DNA of 58,725 nt from positions 1 through 58,725 of the forward strand of contig JAAUZC010000027.1 in NCBI GenBank assembly GCA_014804795.1. Direction: 5' to 3'. The DNA comes from Lachnospiraceae bacterium (GTDB lineage Bacteria > Bacillota > Clostridia > Lachnospirales > Lachnospiraceae). The notes under the pieces are model-generated. The model was not told the origin of the DNA and did no database searches. It saw nothing but the letters and a program-made list of their open reading frames with translations. Positions 25,064 to 32,954 of the stretch are shown one piece after another; the stretch's first letter is position 1, and each line of letters begins with the position of its first letter. The position numbers and the translations under genes are program-made.

Positions 25064-25140
25064 GATATCAACCACCTGACAGAATTGAATAATAACGTAT
25101 TCAAAAAGATTCACAAAACAACTATAAGAAAGGAATTATT

Positions 25141-25647
25141 ATGATGTTGAAAAAAAGACTTTTAGTATTATCCTGCACCGCAGTGTGCCTGTTTCTTGTT
25201 TCCTGCGGTAAAACAGGAGGAGATGAAACAGAACCCAAGCTCGTTGCCCCGCTCTCGGAAATCATGGATTCCGTCTATGAAAATGCGGATCTGTCGCAAG
25301 ACTTCAGAGAATCTATGGCCCACTTTGAGTCCGGAGAAATACCCGCAGAGTCATCGGAATATCTGATCGGTACCGCAGATATTGCATATGAGGAAAGTTT
25401 TTTCTCTATACCGATGATGAATGTCCAGCCCTATCAATGCATTCTGCTCAGACTTCCGAAAGACGCTGATATAGAGGCAGCGAAACAGCTCATTGTTGAC
25501 AATGCTGATACACGGAAATGGATCTGTGTGGAGGCTGAGAGTGTTGTTGTCGAAAACGTAGGAAATGTTGTCCTGTTTGTTATGGGCGACAGCCAGACCA
25601 CAAATGCACTGCAGACCGCTTTTGTGGAACTTGGGGAAAATAACTGA
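25141..25647 (+). CDS. DUF4358-like lipoprotein
   Basis: 168 residues with a lipoprotein signal peptide (Lys-rich start, hydrophobic stretch, lipobox LVSC with Cys at about 22). The mature part, with a regular pattern including GTADIAYEES, CILLRLPKDADIEAAKQ and NVVLFVMGDSQTT, fits DUF4358 proteins, common in Lachnospiraceae and of unknown function. The ribosome binding site is AAAGGAATT. It precedes pseC on the same strand but pseC has its own promoter. A direct role in glycan synthesis is not evident. Confidence 0.75.
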   Translation: MMLKKRLLVLSCTAVCLFLVSCGKTGGDETEPKLVAPLSEIMDSVYENADLSQDFRESMAHFESGEIPAESSEYLIGTADIAYEESFFSIPMMNVQPYQCILLRLPKDADIEAAKQLIVDNADTRKWICVEAESVVVENVGNVVLFVMGDSQTTNALQTAFVELGENN

Positions 25648-25674
25648 TAAAAGAAGTACGTACGCATCAGTTTC

Positions 25675-25703
25675 TTGTCAAATAAAAACTGATATGCTAT
25701 ACT
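25675..25703 (+). promoter_or_regulatory. Sigma-A promoter for pseC
   Basis: TTGTCA (25675-25680), 17-bp spacer, TATACT (25698-25703), each box one mismatch from consensus, about 45 bp before the pseC start. A short palindrome GTACGTAC lies just upstream at about 25657-25664. Confidence 0.7.
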
Positions 25704-25747
25704 GGCAGATAATGTAAAAATACACGCAATAGAACGGGAGACTTACC

Positions 25748-26941
25748 ATGGAAAAACCTGCAATCTGCGGCGGAACACCTGCCTGTCAGACACCTGTTCA
25801 ATACGGGAAACAATATATTGATGACGCCGATATTCAGGCTGTCACAGAAGTTTTAAAGAGCCCTTTTTTAACCTGTGGTCCCCGGCTTCCGGCTTTGGAG
25901 CAGAAGTTTTGTGAGATCACCGGTGCAAAATATGCCGTGGCTGTCAGTAATGGCACTGCCGCACTACATATTGCCTGCATTGCTGCAGGAATAGGACCGG
26001 GCGATGAAGTCATTACTACGCCTATTACTTTCGCCGCCTCCGCAAACTGTGTTTCTTACTGCGGCGGCAAGCCTGTCTTTGCAGATATTGATCCCGAAAC
26101 TTATAATATAGACCCTGCTTCCATAGAAGCATGCATTACGCCGCGCACAAAGGCTGTTATTCCTGTGCATTACACAGGGCAGTCCGTGGCTTATGATGAG
26201 ATTGCCGTTATCTGTAAAAAGCACGGGCTTATATTGATTCAGGATGCCGCTCATGCGGTCGGCACCCGCTATAAAGGAAAGCCCATCGGCTCCCTGGCCG
26301 ATATGACCTGCTTTTCCAGCCACCCCGTCAAAACGGTCACATCCGGCGAGGGCGGCATTGTGACAACCAATGATGAGGCACTTTACAGGAAGCTTCTTCT
26401 GGCAAGAAGCCATGGCATCACCAGAGACCGGGGGCAGATGACCGATCCATCTGATGATCCCTGGTACTACGAAATGGTGTCGCTCGGATATAACTATAGG
26501 CTTACCGATATGCAGGCGGCGCTGCTTTCCACCCAGCTTGATAAACTCCCTGCATTTTCAAAGCGCAGAAAAGAAATCGTGGCCCGTTATGATGAGGCTT
26601 TCCGAGAAACAGACGGCATCATTGTCCAGAAAGAAATACCGGAATCCGATACCACAAGACATCTCTATGTGATACAGCTTGATCCGGATGTTCTCACCTG
26701 CAGCAGACGTGAATTTTTCGATGCAATGGCAGCCGAAAATATCCACTGCCAGGTGCACTATATCCCTGTCTACAGACTTCCTTATTACCAAAGGCTTGGC
26801 TATCCGAAAGGACTCTGCCCGAATGCAGAACGCCTTTATGAGCGAATTCTGAGTATTCCGCTCTACTATTCCCTGACGGATGAGCAGGTGGATGAAGTTA
26901 TCTCTGCGGTGAGAAAGCTGTGTGCTTATTACCATAAGTAA
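25748..26941 (+). CDS. pseC: UDP-4-amino-4,6-dideoxy-N-acetyl-beta-L-altrosamine aminotransferase
   Basis: 397 residues of a DegT-family aminotransferase with the PseC pattern: QYIDDADIQAVTEVLKS, FLTCGP, NGTAALHIA (phosphate binding), TTPITFAASANCV, QDAAHAVG, PLP lysine K195 in SHPVKTVTSGEGG, ITRDRG, and the PWYYEMVSLGYNYRLTDMQ stretch. It converts the PseB product to the 4-amino sugar. The gene sits on the opposite strand to pseF/pseI/pseG and to pseB, with its own promoter, so the pathway is split over three units. A possible bidirectional terminator follows. Confidence 0.9.
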   Translation: MEKPAICGGTPACQTPVQYGKQYIDDADIQAVTEVLKSPFLTCGPRLPALEQKFCEITGAKYAVAVSNGTAALHIACIAAGIGPGDEVITTPITFAASANCVSYCGGKPVFADIDPETYNIDPASIEACITPRTKAVIPVHYTGQSVAYDEIAVICKKHGLILIQDAAHAVGTRYKGKPIGSLADMTCFSSHPVKTVTSGEGGIVTTNDEALYRKLLLARSHGITRDRGQMTDPSDDPWYYEMVSLGYNYRLTDMQAALLSTQLDKLPAFSKRRKEIVARYDEAFRETDGIIVQKEIPESDTTRHLYVIQLDPDVLTCSRREFFDAMAAENIHCQVHYIPVYRLPYYQRLGYPKGLCPNAERLYERILSIPLYYSLTDEQVDEVISAVRKLCAYYHK

Positions 26942-26992
26942 TCTTATTTGCATATGCAGCAAACAGCAATCTGTTATTGCAGGAAACAGAAA

Positions 26993-27039
26993 GAGCTGCT
27001 GTTTTGGACAGATGAATAGTCTATCCAAAACAACAGCTC
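26993..27039. terminator. Hairpin between convergent pseC and lipoprotein genes (possible bidirectional terminator)
   Basis: GAGCTGCTGTTTTGGA (26993-27008) can pair with TCCAAAACAACAGCTC (27024-27039), a 16-nt stem with one central C-A mismatch, loop of about 15 nt. The T-run on either side is weak. It lies between two converging genes. Confidence 0.6.
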
Positions 27040-27079
27040 CATTTGTACCAAATTTTTCATCCGTTTTCAAGACATACTT

Positions 27080-27670
27080 CTACTCATCTAACACTGTCGA
27101 CCTGTACTCTATCGATGCAATACTGTCATCCTGAAAAATAAAGCAGAGTTTCATATCATCTTTCCTGTAAACGGTCATACCCAGCTCCTCTGCTCCCTCA
27201 CCGCCGTACGCTTCCGTCAGCTTTTCGCGGGAATCGCCGATTCCGACTCCCTCCGGTGTTGTAATAGAATCATCCTTAAAGATCACCGCAGAAATAAAAT
27301 CCTTGTCTCCTGTGGGATAGGTATCCAGTTCAAAACTGCCATAAGTATACATCTTATCGATACCCTCAAAGGCGCAGCTCGGTGCCTCAAAGTAGGAATT
27401 GGCTTCTCCTAACTGTTCAAGAACAGGAGCCGCATCCGCATCCATTTCCATCACAATATCATTATAACGGAAAACATATCCCTTATAGTTTTCTTTCTCC
27501 GTTACAGTTTCCGCTTCCGCCGCACTTTCCTCACTCCCGGCTTCCGCCGCTTCTTCGGATTCCTCGCCGCCTATGTTCTTTACTTCTCCTTCAATGACTT
27601 TCGCATCATTCCCGCAGCCCGCAAGCAATAAGGCCGCGCTCAAAATCAGTACTGCTGCTTTTTTTCTCAT
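27080..27670 (-). CDS. Lipoprotein of unknown function at the end of the Dlt-like operon
   Basis: 196 residues. The start at 27670 has CAGGAGG before it and gives a clean lipoprotein signal (KKAAVLILSAALLLAGC). After an acidic Glu/Ala/Ser-rich linker (about 30-60), a globular domain carries VFRYNDIVMEMDADAAPVL, FELDTYPTGDKDFISAVIF and EGVGIGDSREKLTEAYG, a pattern of repeated beta strands seen in secreted proteins that bind polymers or peptides. No catalytic motif seen. Translationally close to the SGNH gene upstream (26 nt). Confidence 0.7.
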   Translation of the reverse strand: MRKKAAVLILSAALLLAGCGNDAKVIEGEVKNIGGEESEEAAEAGSEESAAEAETVTEKENYKGYVFRYNDIVMEMDADAAPVLEQLGEANSYFEAPSCAFEGIDKMYTYGSFELDTYPTGDKDFISAVIFKDDSITTPEGVGIGDSREKLTEAYGGEGAEELGMTVYRKDDMKLCFIFQDDSIASIEYRSTVLDE

Positions 27671-27696
27671 TTTTTCCTCCTGTTCCGTATGCTGAA

Positions 27697-28728
27697 TCAC
27701 CTCAGTTCCGCATACTGTCTTTTTTTCTCCTGTTCATACAGAGCAATCTTCTCCTGCCAGATTTTCGCCAGCTCCGTTTCTTCTCTTCTATCCTGTAATC
27801 CGACTTCCTCCCGTAAAACGTTTCCCAAATAAGCGGTAATCTTCTCCGCCCCTGACAAATTCAGATGCAATCCGCCGTCATAAGTATCCTGTGAAAAATC
27901 CAAACCTGTCTCTTCCGTCAGTTCCAGAAAATTGATATAGAGCAGCCCATTCTTCTCCGCATAGTCCTCCATCTGCTCTTCCCATTCATCATACCAGTAA
28001 GGATAAAGAGAGGGTGCCTTGACTAAAATGAGCTGTATATCATTTTCCTTACAAAGCTCTGTCATCTTGTCCAGATAAGCATATGCATTTTCCCCAAACC
28101 TGTAATCCGCCAGAATATTCCCCTCCGGTACATTCTCTGCGGGTTTTACATCCACCCTCATATAATAACCGTTGTGGGACACTTTCTCTTTCCGGAACAT
28201 ATACTGAAAATCTTCCTCTCCGACTTCGCTCCATCTGGAATGGTAGCGGAGAACCGGAAAAACATAGTCCAGAAAATTTTCATTCCCTGTCATGGAAGCC
28301 CGTATTGATCTCACTTTCGACGGTGACCATTTCATACCTTCCAATGTCATCCGGTTGTAGGCTTCTCTCTGGGGTTTGTCATACTGCATGGCAAGCACAT
28401 TAAATATCACAACATCAGGCTTTTCATAGCGCAGCGTATCCTCCAAAAGATAGTAAGACTGCCAGATCAACTGCTGTGCGCTTCCCCTGATATAGCTGTT
28501 GATGCCGTAATCCTCCCAGAGTACTTTCGGCGAAAAATTTTCGTAAACTTCACAGTCCCCGATAAAAACCACATCATGATCTTTTTCTTCTTCATAATAT
28601 TCGGCGATCAGCCCGCCCTCTACCACATCGCTGACATATTTCGGCATCAGCAGTCTTTGTAGCAAAAACAGGCTTCCCACAACAAATACCGCTGAAACGA
28701 TATATTTAACAGCCTTTTTCTTACTCAT
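27697..28728 (-). CDS. DltD-position SGNH-fold protein with Cys replacing the nucleophilic Ser
   Basis: 343 residues: a membrane anchor (about 9-27) and an extracellular SGNH-type domain. The nucleophile block reads VVFIGDCEVYENF (C59) instead of GDS; the C-terminal block DGGLHLN has D284 and H288. Between them, GSAQQLIWQSYYLLEDTL and NVLAMQYDKP are family features. It sits directly after an MBOAT gene and a carrier-protein gene, the position DltD holds in the dlt operon, so it is likely to move an acyl or aminoacyl group to an envelope polymer. A Cys nucleophile would be compatible with a thioester intermediate. Start at 28728, behind AAGGTGTGG. Confidence 0.75.
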   Translation of the reverse strand: MSKKKAVKYIVSAVFVVGSLFLLQRLLMPKYVSDVVEGGLIAEYYEEEKDHDVVFIGDCEVYENFSPKVLWEDYGINSYIRGSAQQLIWQSYYLLEDTLRYEKPDVVIFNVLAMQYDKPQREAYNRMTLEGMKWSPSKVRSIRASMTGNENFLDYVFPVLRYHSRWSEVGEEDFQYMFRKEKVSHNGYYMRVDVKPAENVPEGNILADYRFGENAYAYLDKMTELCKENDIQLILVKAPSLYPYWYDEWEEQMEDYAEKNGLLYINFLELTEETGLDFSQDTYDGGLHLNLSGAEKITAYLGNVLREEVGLQDRREETELAKIWQEKIALYEQEKKRQYAELR

Positions 28729-28737
28729 TTCCACACC

Positions 28738-30372
28738 TTAAAATTGATTATATATAAACTGGCTTGCATCGTACCCGATACCATAAGCCCCCATCAAAAG
28801 TACAATTAAAAACAATCCATACCATACTGCAAAACGCACCGGGTATGGCTTTGCAGCAATCTTTTCCCGCACACTGCCGCTTCTCTGGATAAGACTTACC
28901 GAAATAAGCAGCAAAAGTCCCACTGCCAGTATCGCATAATCCACCGCGCCAAGTCCCAGTCCAAGTAAAGAGCCATCCCATAAAACATGCCAGTTCCCGC
29001 CGGTAATCATTGAGCCGAACATCCGAAACGTCAGCGGCACATCGCGGTAGCAGTCAAAGGAGCGCAGACAGCTCATAAGCAATATTGTTCTGATGATCTG
29101 GAACAGCCGGTAAGCGCCGTTGTTTTCCAGCACAAACTGCTTATCCGCCCCTCTTTTCCGGTTTACCATGCCGTTCACTTTCGCATGGAATTTCTGATAT
29201 AACGGCGTCAATTCCTGGGATATCATGATCACTACCCAGTTTCCCAGTCCCCATACGACAAAATTCCAGCTCGCCCCATGCCAGATTCCCGTGGCAAGCC
29301 ACACTGCAAAGGACGACAGATACACCGGCATTCGCTTACCGACAGCTTCACCGAAATGTTCTCTCGAAAACTTGGAAAACTTTAACATCGGTTTGCAGAC
29401 CGAAATGGGATAAAAAATATAGTCGGTAAACCACGTTCCCATCGTGATATGCCATCTGCGCCAGTATTCTTTGATTGATTTTGAAAAATACGGACGATCA
29501 AAGTTTTCCGTGACTGTAATGCCCAGAACCTGTGCCACACCGATCGTAATATCTATTCCGCCGGTAAAATCCGCATATAACTCCAGCGCATAAAACATCA
29601 TACCGACAAACACATAGGCTCCGCCATAACTCTCCGGATTTTTGACGATCTCATTCACACCCACAAGAATCCGGTCCGCGATCACTAACTTCTTAAAAAA
29701 GCCCCATAAAATTCTCTGTAAACCGAAACTGACCGTTTTTGCATTAAATGCATGCTCCGCATACAGCGTTTTCGACAGATCTTCAAATCTGCTGATAGGC
29801 CCCTGCACAAGCTGAGGAAAAAACGAAACAAACAACGCAAACTTAAACGGATTCCTCTCCGCTTTCGAAGTCCCGCGGTACACATCTATGATATATCCCA
29901 GCGCCTGAAAGGTATAAAAGGAAATTCCCATGGGCAGCGCAATATCTAAAAAACCAAACTGTCTTTCACTTCCCAAAAGACCCAGCACCATATTCACATT
30001 GTAAATTGCAAAATTCGTATATTTTACAGCCGCCAGAATGCCCAGATTGATGAAAAGACCAATAAGCAGTGCCCGCCACTGCCGTTTTTTTATACCGCTC
30101 TTATAAGCCTTTTTCTCCTCTTTTCCAAGTTCTGCTTTATGTTCCTTTAGAAAACGGCTCTGTTCTTCCCGCAGATTTTCTATCTTACAACCAAGCAGAT
30201 ACACCGTCACCGTTGTGACAAGTATGTAAATCAGGCAGTAAGCCCCGGCCATAAAATAAAAGATATAACTTGCGGCCAAAAGAAGCATCCACTGATACTT
30301 TTTCGGGATCAGATAATAAAGCAAAAATAAAACCAGGAGAAAGCCCAGGAATCCATATGATGTAAACAGCAT
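28738..30372 (-). CDS. MBOAT-family membrane O-acyltransferase (DltB/AlgI-like)
   Basis: 544 residues with about eleven membrane helices. Family features are the N-terminal FTSYGFLGFLLVLFLLYYL, the PMGISFYTFQALGYIIDVYRG segment, FFPQLVQGPI, the WRRWHITMGTWFTDYIFYP loop, and the catalytic His in GIWHGASWNFVVWG. In Dlt and alginate systems this protein passes an acyl group across the membrane to an SGNH partner; here the partner is the next gene (10 bp away). It follows the carrier-protein gene by only 2 nt, so the cargo is probably the aminoacyl group carried by that protein. Confidence 0.9.
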   Translation of the reverse strand: MLFTSYGFLGFLLVLFLLYYLIPKKYQWMLLLAASYIFYFMAGAYCLIYILVTTVTVYLLGCKIENLREEQSRFLKEHKAELGKEEKKAYKSGIKKRQWRALLIGLFINLGILAAVKYTNFAIYNVNMVLGLLGSERQFGFLDIALPMGISFYTFQALGYIIDVYRGTSKAERNPFKFALFVSFFPQLVQGPISRFEDLSKTLYAEHAFNAKTVSFGLQRILWGFFKKLVIADRILVGVNEIVKNPESYGGAYVFVGMMFYALELYADFTGGIDITIGVAQVLGITVTENFDRPYFSKSIKEYWRRWHITMGTWFTDYIFYPISVCKPMLKFSKFSREHFGEAVGKRMPVYLSSFAVWLATGIWHGASWNFVVWGLGNWVVIMISQELTPLYQKFHAKVNGMVNRKRGADKQFVLENNGAYRLFQIIRTILLMSCLRSFDCYRDVPLTFRMFGSMITGGNWHVLWDGSLLGLGLGAVDYAILAVGLLLLISVSLIQRSGSVREKIAAKPYPVRFAVWYGLFLIVLLMGAYGIGYDASQFIYNQF

Positions 30373-30374
30373 AC

Positions 30375-30605
30375 TTAGTCCTCATCCTCCAGTTTTTGTA
30401 TCAGGGCATATAACGCTTTTGCAGAATTAAAGTTTTCCGGAACAATGTATTCTGCAGAAATCGTCACATCAAACGCCTCATTGACTTCCGCTATAATGGA
30501 TACGATATCAAAAGAATCCAATATTTTGTCGTCGATCAGCCTCTCACAAGTTTCAAAATCTACTTCGGGATGTAAACCATTTAAAATCTCTAACAGCTCG
30601 TTCAT
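30375..30605 (-). CDS. Small carrier protein (DltC-like acyl/aminoacyl carrier)
   Basis: 76 residues, acidic, with the phosphopantetheine attachment site DSFDIVSII (S31). Length and sequence pattern (a first helix, the DSF site, then FDVTISAEYIVPENFNSAKAL) match DltC-like carriers. It should receive the group activated by the adenylating enzyme upstream and present it to the MBOAT protein. Ribosome binding site GGAGG lies just before the start. Confidence 0.87.
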   Translation of the reverse strand: MNELLEILNGLHPEVDFETCERLIDDKILDSFDIVSIIAEVNEAFDVTISAEYIVPENFNSAKALYALIQKLEDED

Positions 30606-30673
30606 TCATTATCCTCCTATTCCAGTTCCGCATCCGCCCTGCCGGTACCTGCTGATTTTTCCAGTTCCGCAGA

Positions 30674-32188
30674 TTATCTGCTGTTTTCATACATCTCTTT
30701 CAGTGCAACTCTGTCAATCTTCCCATTTAACGTAAGCGGTATCTGCTCAAGCCGGATGATCCTGTTAGGAATCATATACCGCGGCAGCTTCTCCTTCAAC
30801 GCCGCCACAAGATTCTTCTCATCTGTCTCCCCGACATAATAAAGCACAATTTTATTTTTCACTCTGTCATAGATACAGCCGGTCATTTTGACCTCGTTAA
30901 GCAGATTCACATTCATCTCAATCTCGCCCAGTTCAATCCGGTGTCCCATATGCTTGATCTGGTAGTCCTTGCGGGAAATAAATTCCAGCTCGCCCCGCTC
31001 ATTCCATCGTCCCATATCCCCTGTCCTGTAGATCAGTTCCGGATAAAACGAATTAAGCGGATTCTGCACAAAAACTTCCTTTGTTTTTTCCGGTGCATTA
31101 TAATATCCCAGAGAAAGAGAAGTTCCCCTGATACAGATCTCACCGCCTTCGCCCTGTCCCGCAAGTTCATTTTTATCATTTAACAATATAATATCTGTAT
31201 TTTTAAATGGCCTGCCCGCCGGTATCACATCTCCCGGTGCAAATTCCCTGTCCACGATATAATAACAACAGACACCGGTTCCCTCTGTCGGCCCGTAGAG
31301 ATTTACGAACGTTGCATCGGGCGCCGCCTCACGCCATTTATTGAATTCCTTGATTGGAAATACCTCGCTGACAAAAGCAACCAACCGCAGATATTTCGGG
31401 GTCACTGTTTTAAAAGTTCCAAAAGCCGATATCATTGTCAATGCCGATACAACCCAGCAGATCGTATTAACTTTATGCTCATTGAGAAACTCTACCAGTT
31501 TGATCGGGAACATAAACAGTTCTTTCGGAATCAAATATGTTGTGCCGCAAAATTTCAGCGTCGGATAGAGTTCTTTTAAGCAGGCATCCACATAGAGCGG
31601 TGCCTGACTTCCAAACACTGTATTTTCATCAAATCCAAGTGCTTCCGACAGATGCTCTACATAATCGATCACCGATCTGTGACATGCCGTCACACCTTTC
31701 GGAATTCCTGTGGAACCGGAAGTAAACACGATATAGATCGGATCTGTGTCAATGGCTCTTTCGTAAATCTTATTTAATATATCTTCGTCGATATCCGTAT
31801 GGCATATCTCGTCATAGTTCACGATCTGTCCGTCAAACGAAAAGTCTTTTGCATGTTCTATTGTATCATCGTTGCAGATCATCACTTTGGACTTTACGTT
31901 TTCTAAAATAAGCCCGATCCTGTTCTGCGGCATTTCCACATCAATCGGAATATAATAATTACCGCCTGCAATCACACCGTAAAAAGCGGCGATCGTTTTC
32001 GGATGCTTCTCCATAAAAATGATTACCGGCTCTTTATAGATACCATTCCCGTGAAGAAATGTCCCGACAGAGCGGCTCTGGTCATAAACCTCCTTAAAAG
32101 TCAGCTGCTCTTTTCCATTGGAATAAGCCATCTTTTCAGGTGCTTTCGCCGCTGCCTGTATCAAATAATCTAAAACATGTGTCTGCAT
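30674..32188 (-). CDS. DltA-like amino-acid adenylating enzyme; substrate possibly not D-alanine
   Basis: 504 residues, the size of DltA. Core motifs: FTSGSTGIPKG (155-165), NLYGPTEGTG (297-306), YRTGDMGRW and the catalytic Lys in PLTLNGKIDR. D201 in LYVDACLKELYP aligns with the Asp that binds the amino group of the substrate in DltA, so an amino acid substrate is likely. The position that is Cys in the DltA FCGEV motif (Cys269 in B. cereus DltA, recalled as important for D-Ala selection) is Val here (AFVSEVF, V273, followed by Ser in place of Gly). With an Asp/Glu-type racemase gene directly upstream, activation of another D-amino acid is plausible. Confidence 0.8.
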   Translation of the reverse strand: MQTHVLDYLIQAAAKAPEKMAYSNGKEQLTFKEVYDQSRSVGTFLHGNGIYKEPVIIFMEKHPKTIAAFYGVIAGGNYYIPIDVEMPQNRIGLILENVKSKVMICNDDTIEHAKDFSFDGQIVNYDEICHTDIDEDILNKIYERAIDTDPIYIVFTSGSTGIPKGVTACHRSVIDYVEHLSEALGFDENTVFGSQAPLYVDACLKELYPTLKFCGTTYLIPKELFMFPIKLVEFLNEHKVNTICWVVSALTMISAFGTFKTVTPKYLRLVAFVSEVFPIKEFNKWREAAPDATFVNLYGPTEGTGVCCYYIVDREFAPGDVIPAGRPFKNTDIILLNDKNELAGQGEGGEICIRGTSLSLGYYNAPEKTKEVFVQNPLNSFYPELIYRTGDMGRWNERGELEFISRKDYQIKHMGHRIELGEIEMNVNLLNEVKMTGCIYDRVKNKIVLYYVGETDEKNLVAALKEKLPRYMIPNRIIRLEQIPLTLNGKIDRVALKEMYENSR

Positions 32189-32222
32189 ACTGTGTCTTCT
32201 CCTATTCCAGTTCCGTAACTGT

Positions 32223-32951
32223 TTAAGGTTCCGTGATCAACTCATCAAATTCTTTCCGGACATGGTGGCACCGCTCCACCGCAGCTCTCGCCATCACTTC
32301 CATCACATCCAGATACCCGGCAGGCAGTTTATGCTCTTTCTTGATCAACGATAATTCCGTGCACGCCAACAGGATTACCTGTGCTCCCTTTTCAAAAAGT
32401 TCTGCCGACACCTGTGTGAATTTCTCCATATCCACTCTTTTCCCGGCCTTTAGCTCTTCATAGACCATGGACATCACTTTTTTCTGTGATTCCTTTCCTG
32501 GCAAAACGCTCTGTATCCCGCAGTTATTCAAGGCATTTTGCAGAAGCTTACTCTGTAACGTTCCGTCTGTTGCCAAAATCCCGGCACAGGTTTTCTTTTC
32601 CTTTGCAAGATAAGATGCCGTTTCTGAAGGCCCGTTGATCACAGGAATTTCCAGCTTTTGCTCTATATCATTATGGAAGTAGTGCGCTGTAATACATGGA
32701 ATAGCCAACAGTTCCGCTCCGGCCTCTTTCAGTTTCCCGCCTGCATATATCATATCGGGCAATGGATTTTTATCACTCTCGCCCAGAATATACTTTGTCC
32801 GATCAGGTATAGACGGCTTACTGTAAATCAGAACTTCTATATGTTCCTGATCCGTTTCCGCATCGGTCATCTGCGTCAGCAATTCCATAAAATATGCAGT
32901 TGCCATCGGACCAAGGCCCCCGATCACGCCCAGTCTCTTTGTTCCTGTCAC
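32223..32951 (-). CDS. Aspartate/glutamate-type amino acid racemase
   Basis: 242 residues of the Asp/Glu racemase fold: GVIGGLGPMATAYFMELL at the N terminus, the first catalytic Cys in AIPCITAHYF, and the second in LLACTELSLI. Both catalytic Cys are present, which favours an active cofactor-independent racemase. It starts with GTG, with GGAGGTG placed inside the end of the upstream transglutaminase gene, so the two are translationally coupled. The next gene is the DltA-like adenylating enzyme (34 bp), so the racemase likely supplies its substrate. The exact amino acid (Asp, Glu or other) cannot be read from the sequence. Confidence 0.83.
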   Translation of the reverse strand: MTGTKRLGVIGGLGPMATAYFMELLTQMTDAETDQEHIEVLIYSKPSIPDRTKYILGESDKNPLPDMIYAGGKLKEAGAELLAIPCITAHYFHNDIEQKLEIPVINGPSETASYLAKEKKTCAGILATDGTLQSKLLQNALNNCGIQSVLPGKESQKKVMSMVYEELKAGKRVDMEKFTQVSAELFEKGAQVILLACTELSLIKKEHKLPAGYLDVMEVMARAAVERCHHVRKEFDELITEP

Positions 32952-32954
32952 TTA

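Noticed and set aside
27080-32188. Canonical D-alanylation (dlt) operon
   Set aside because: The racemase, the changed substrate-site motif in the adenylating enzyme and the Cys in the SGNH protein make a plain D-Ala assignment unsafe, though it is not excluded.
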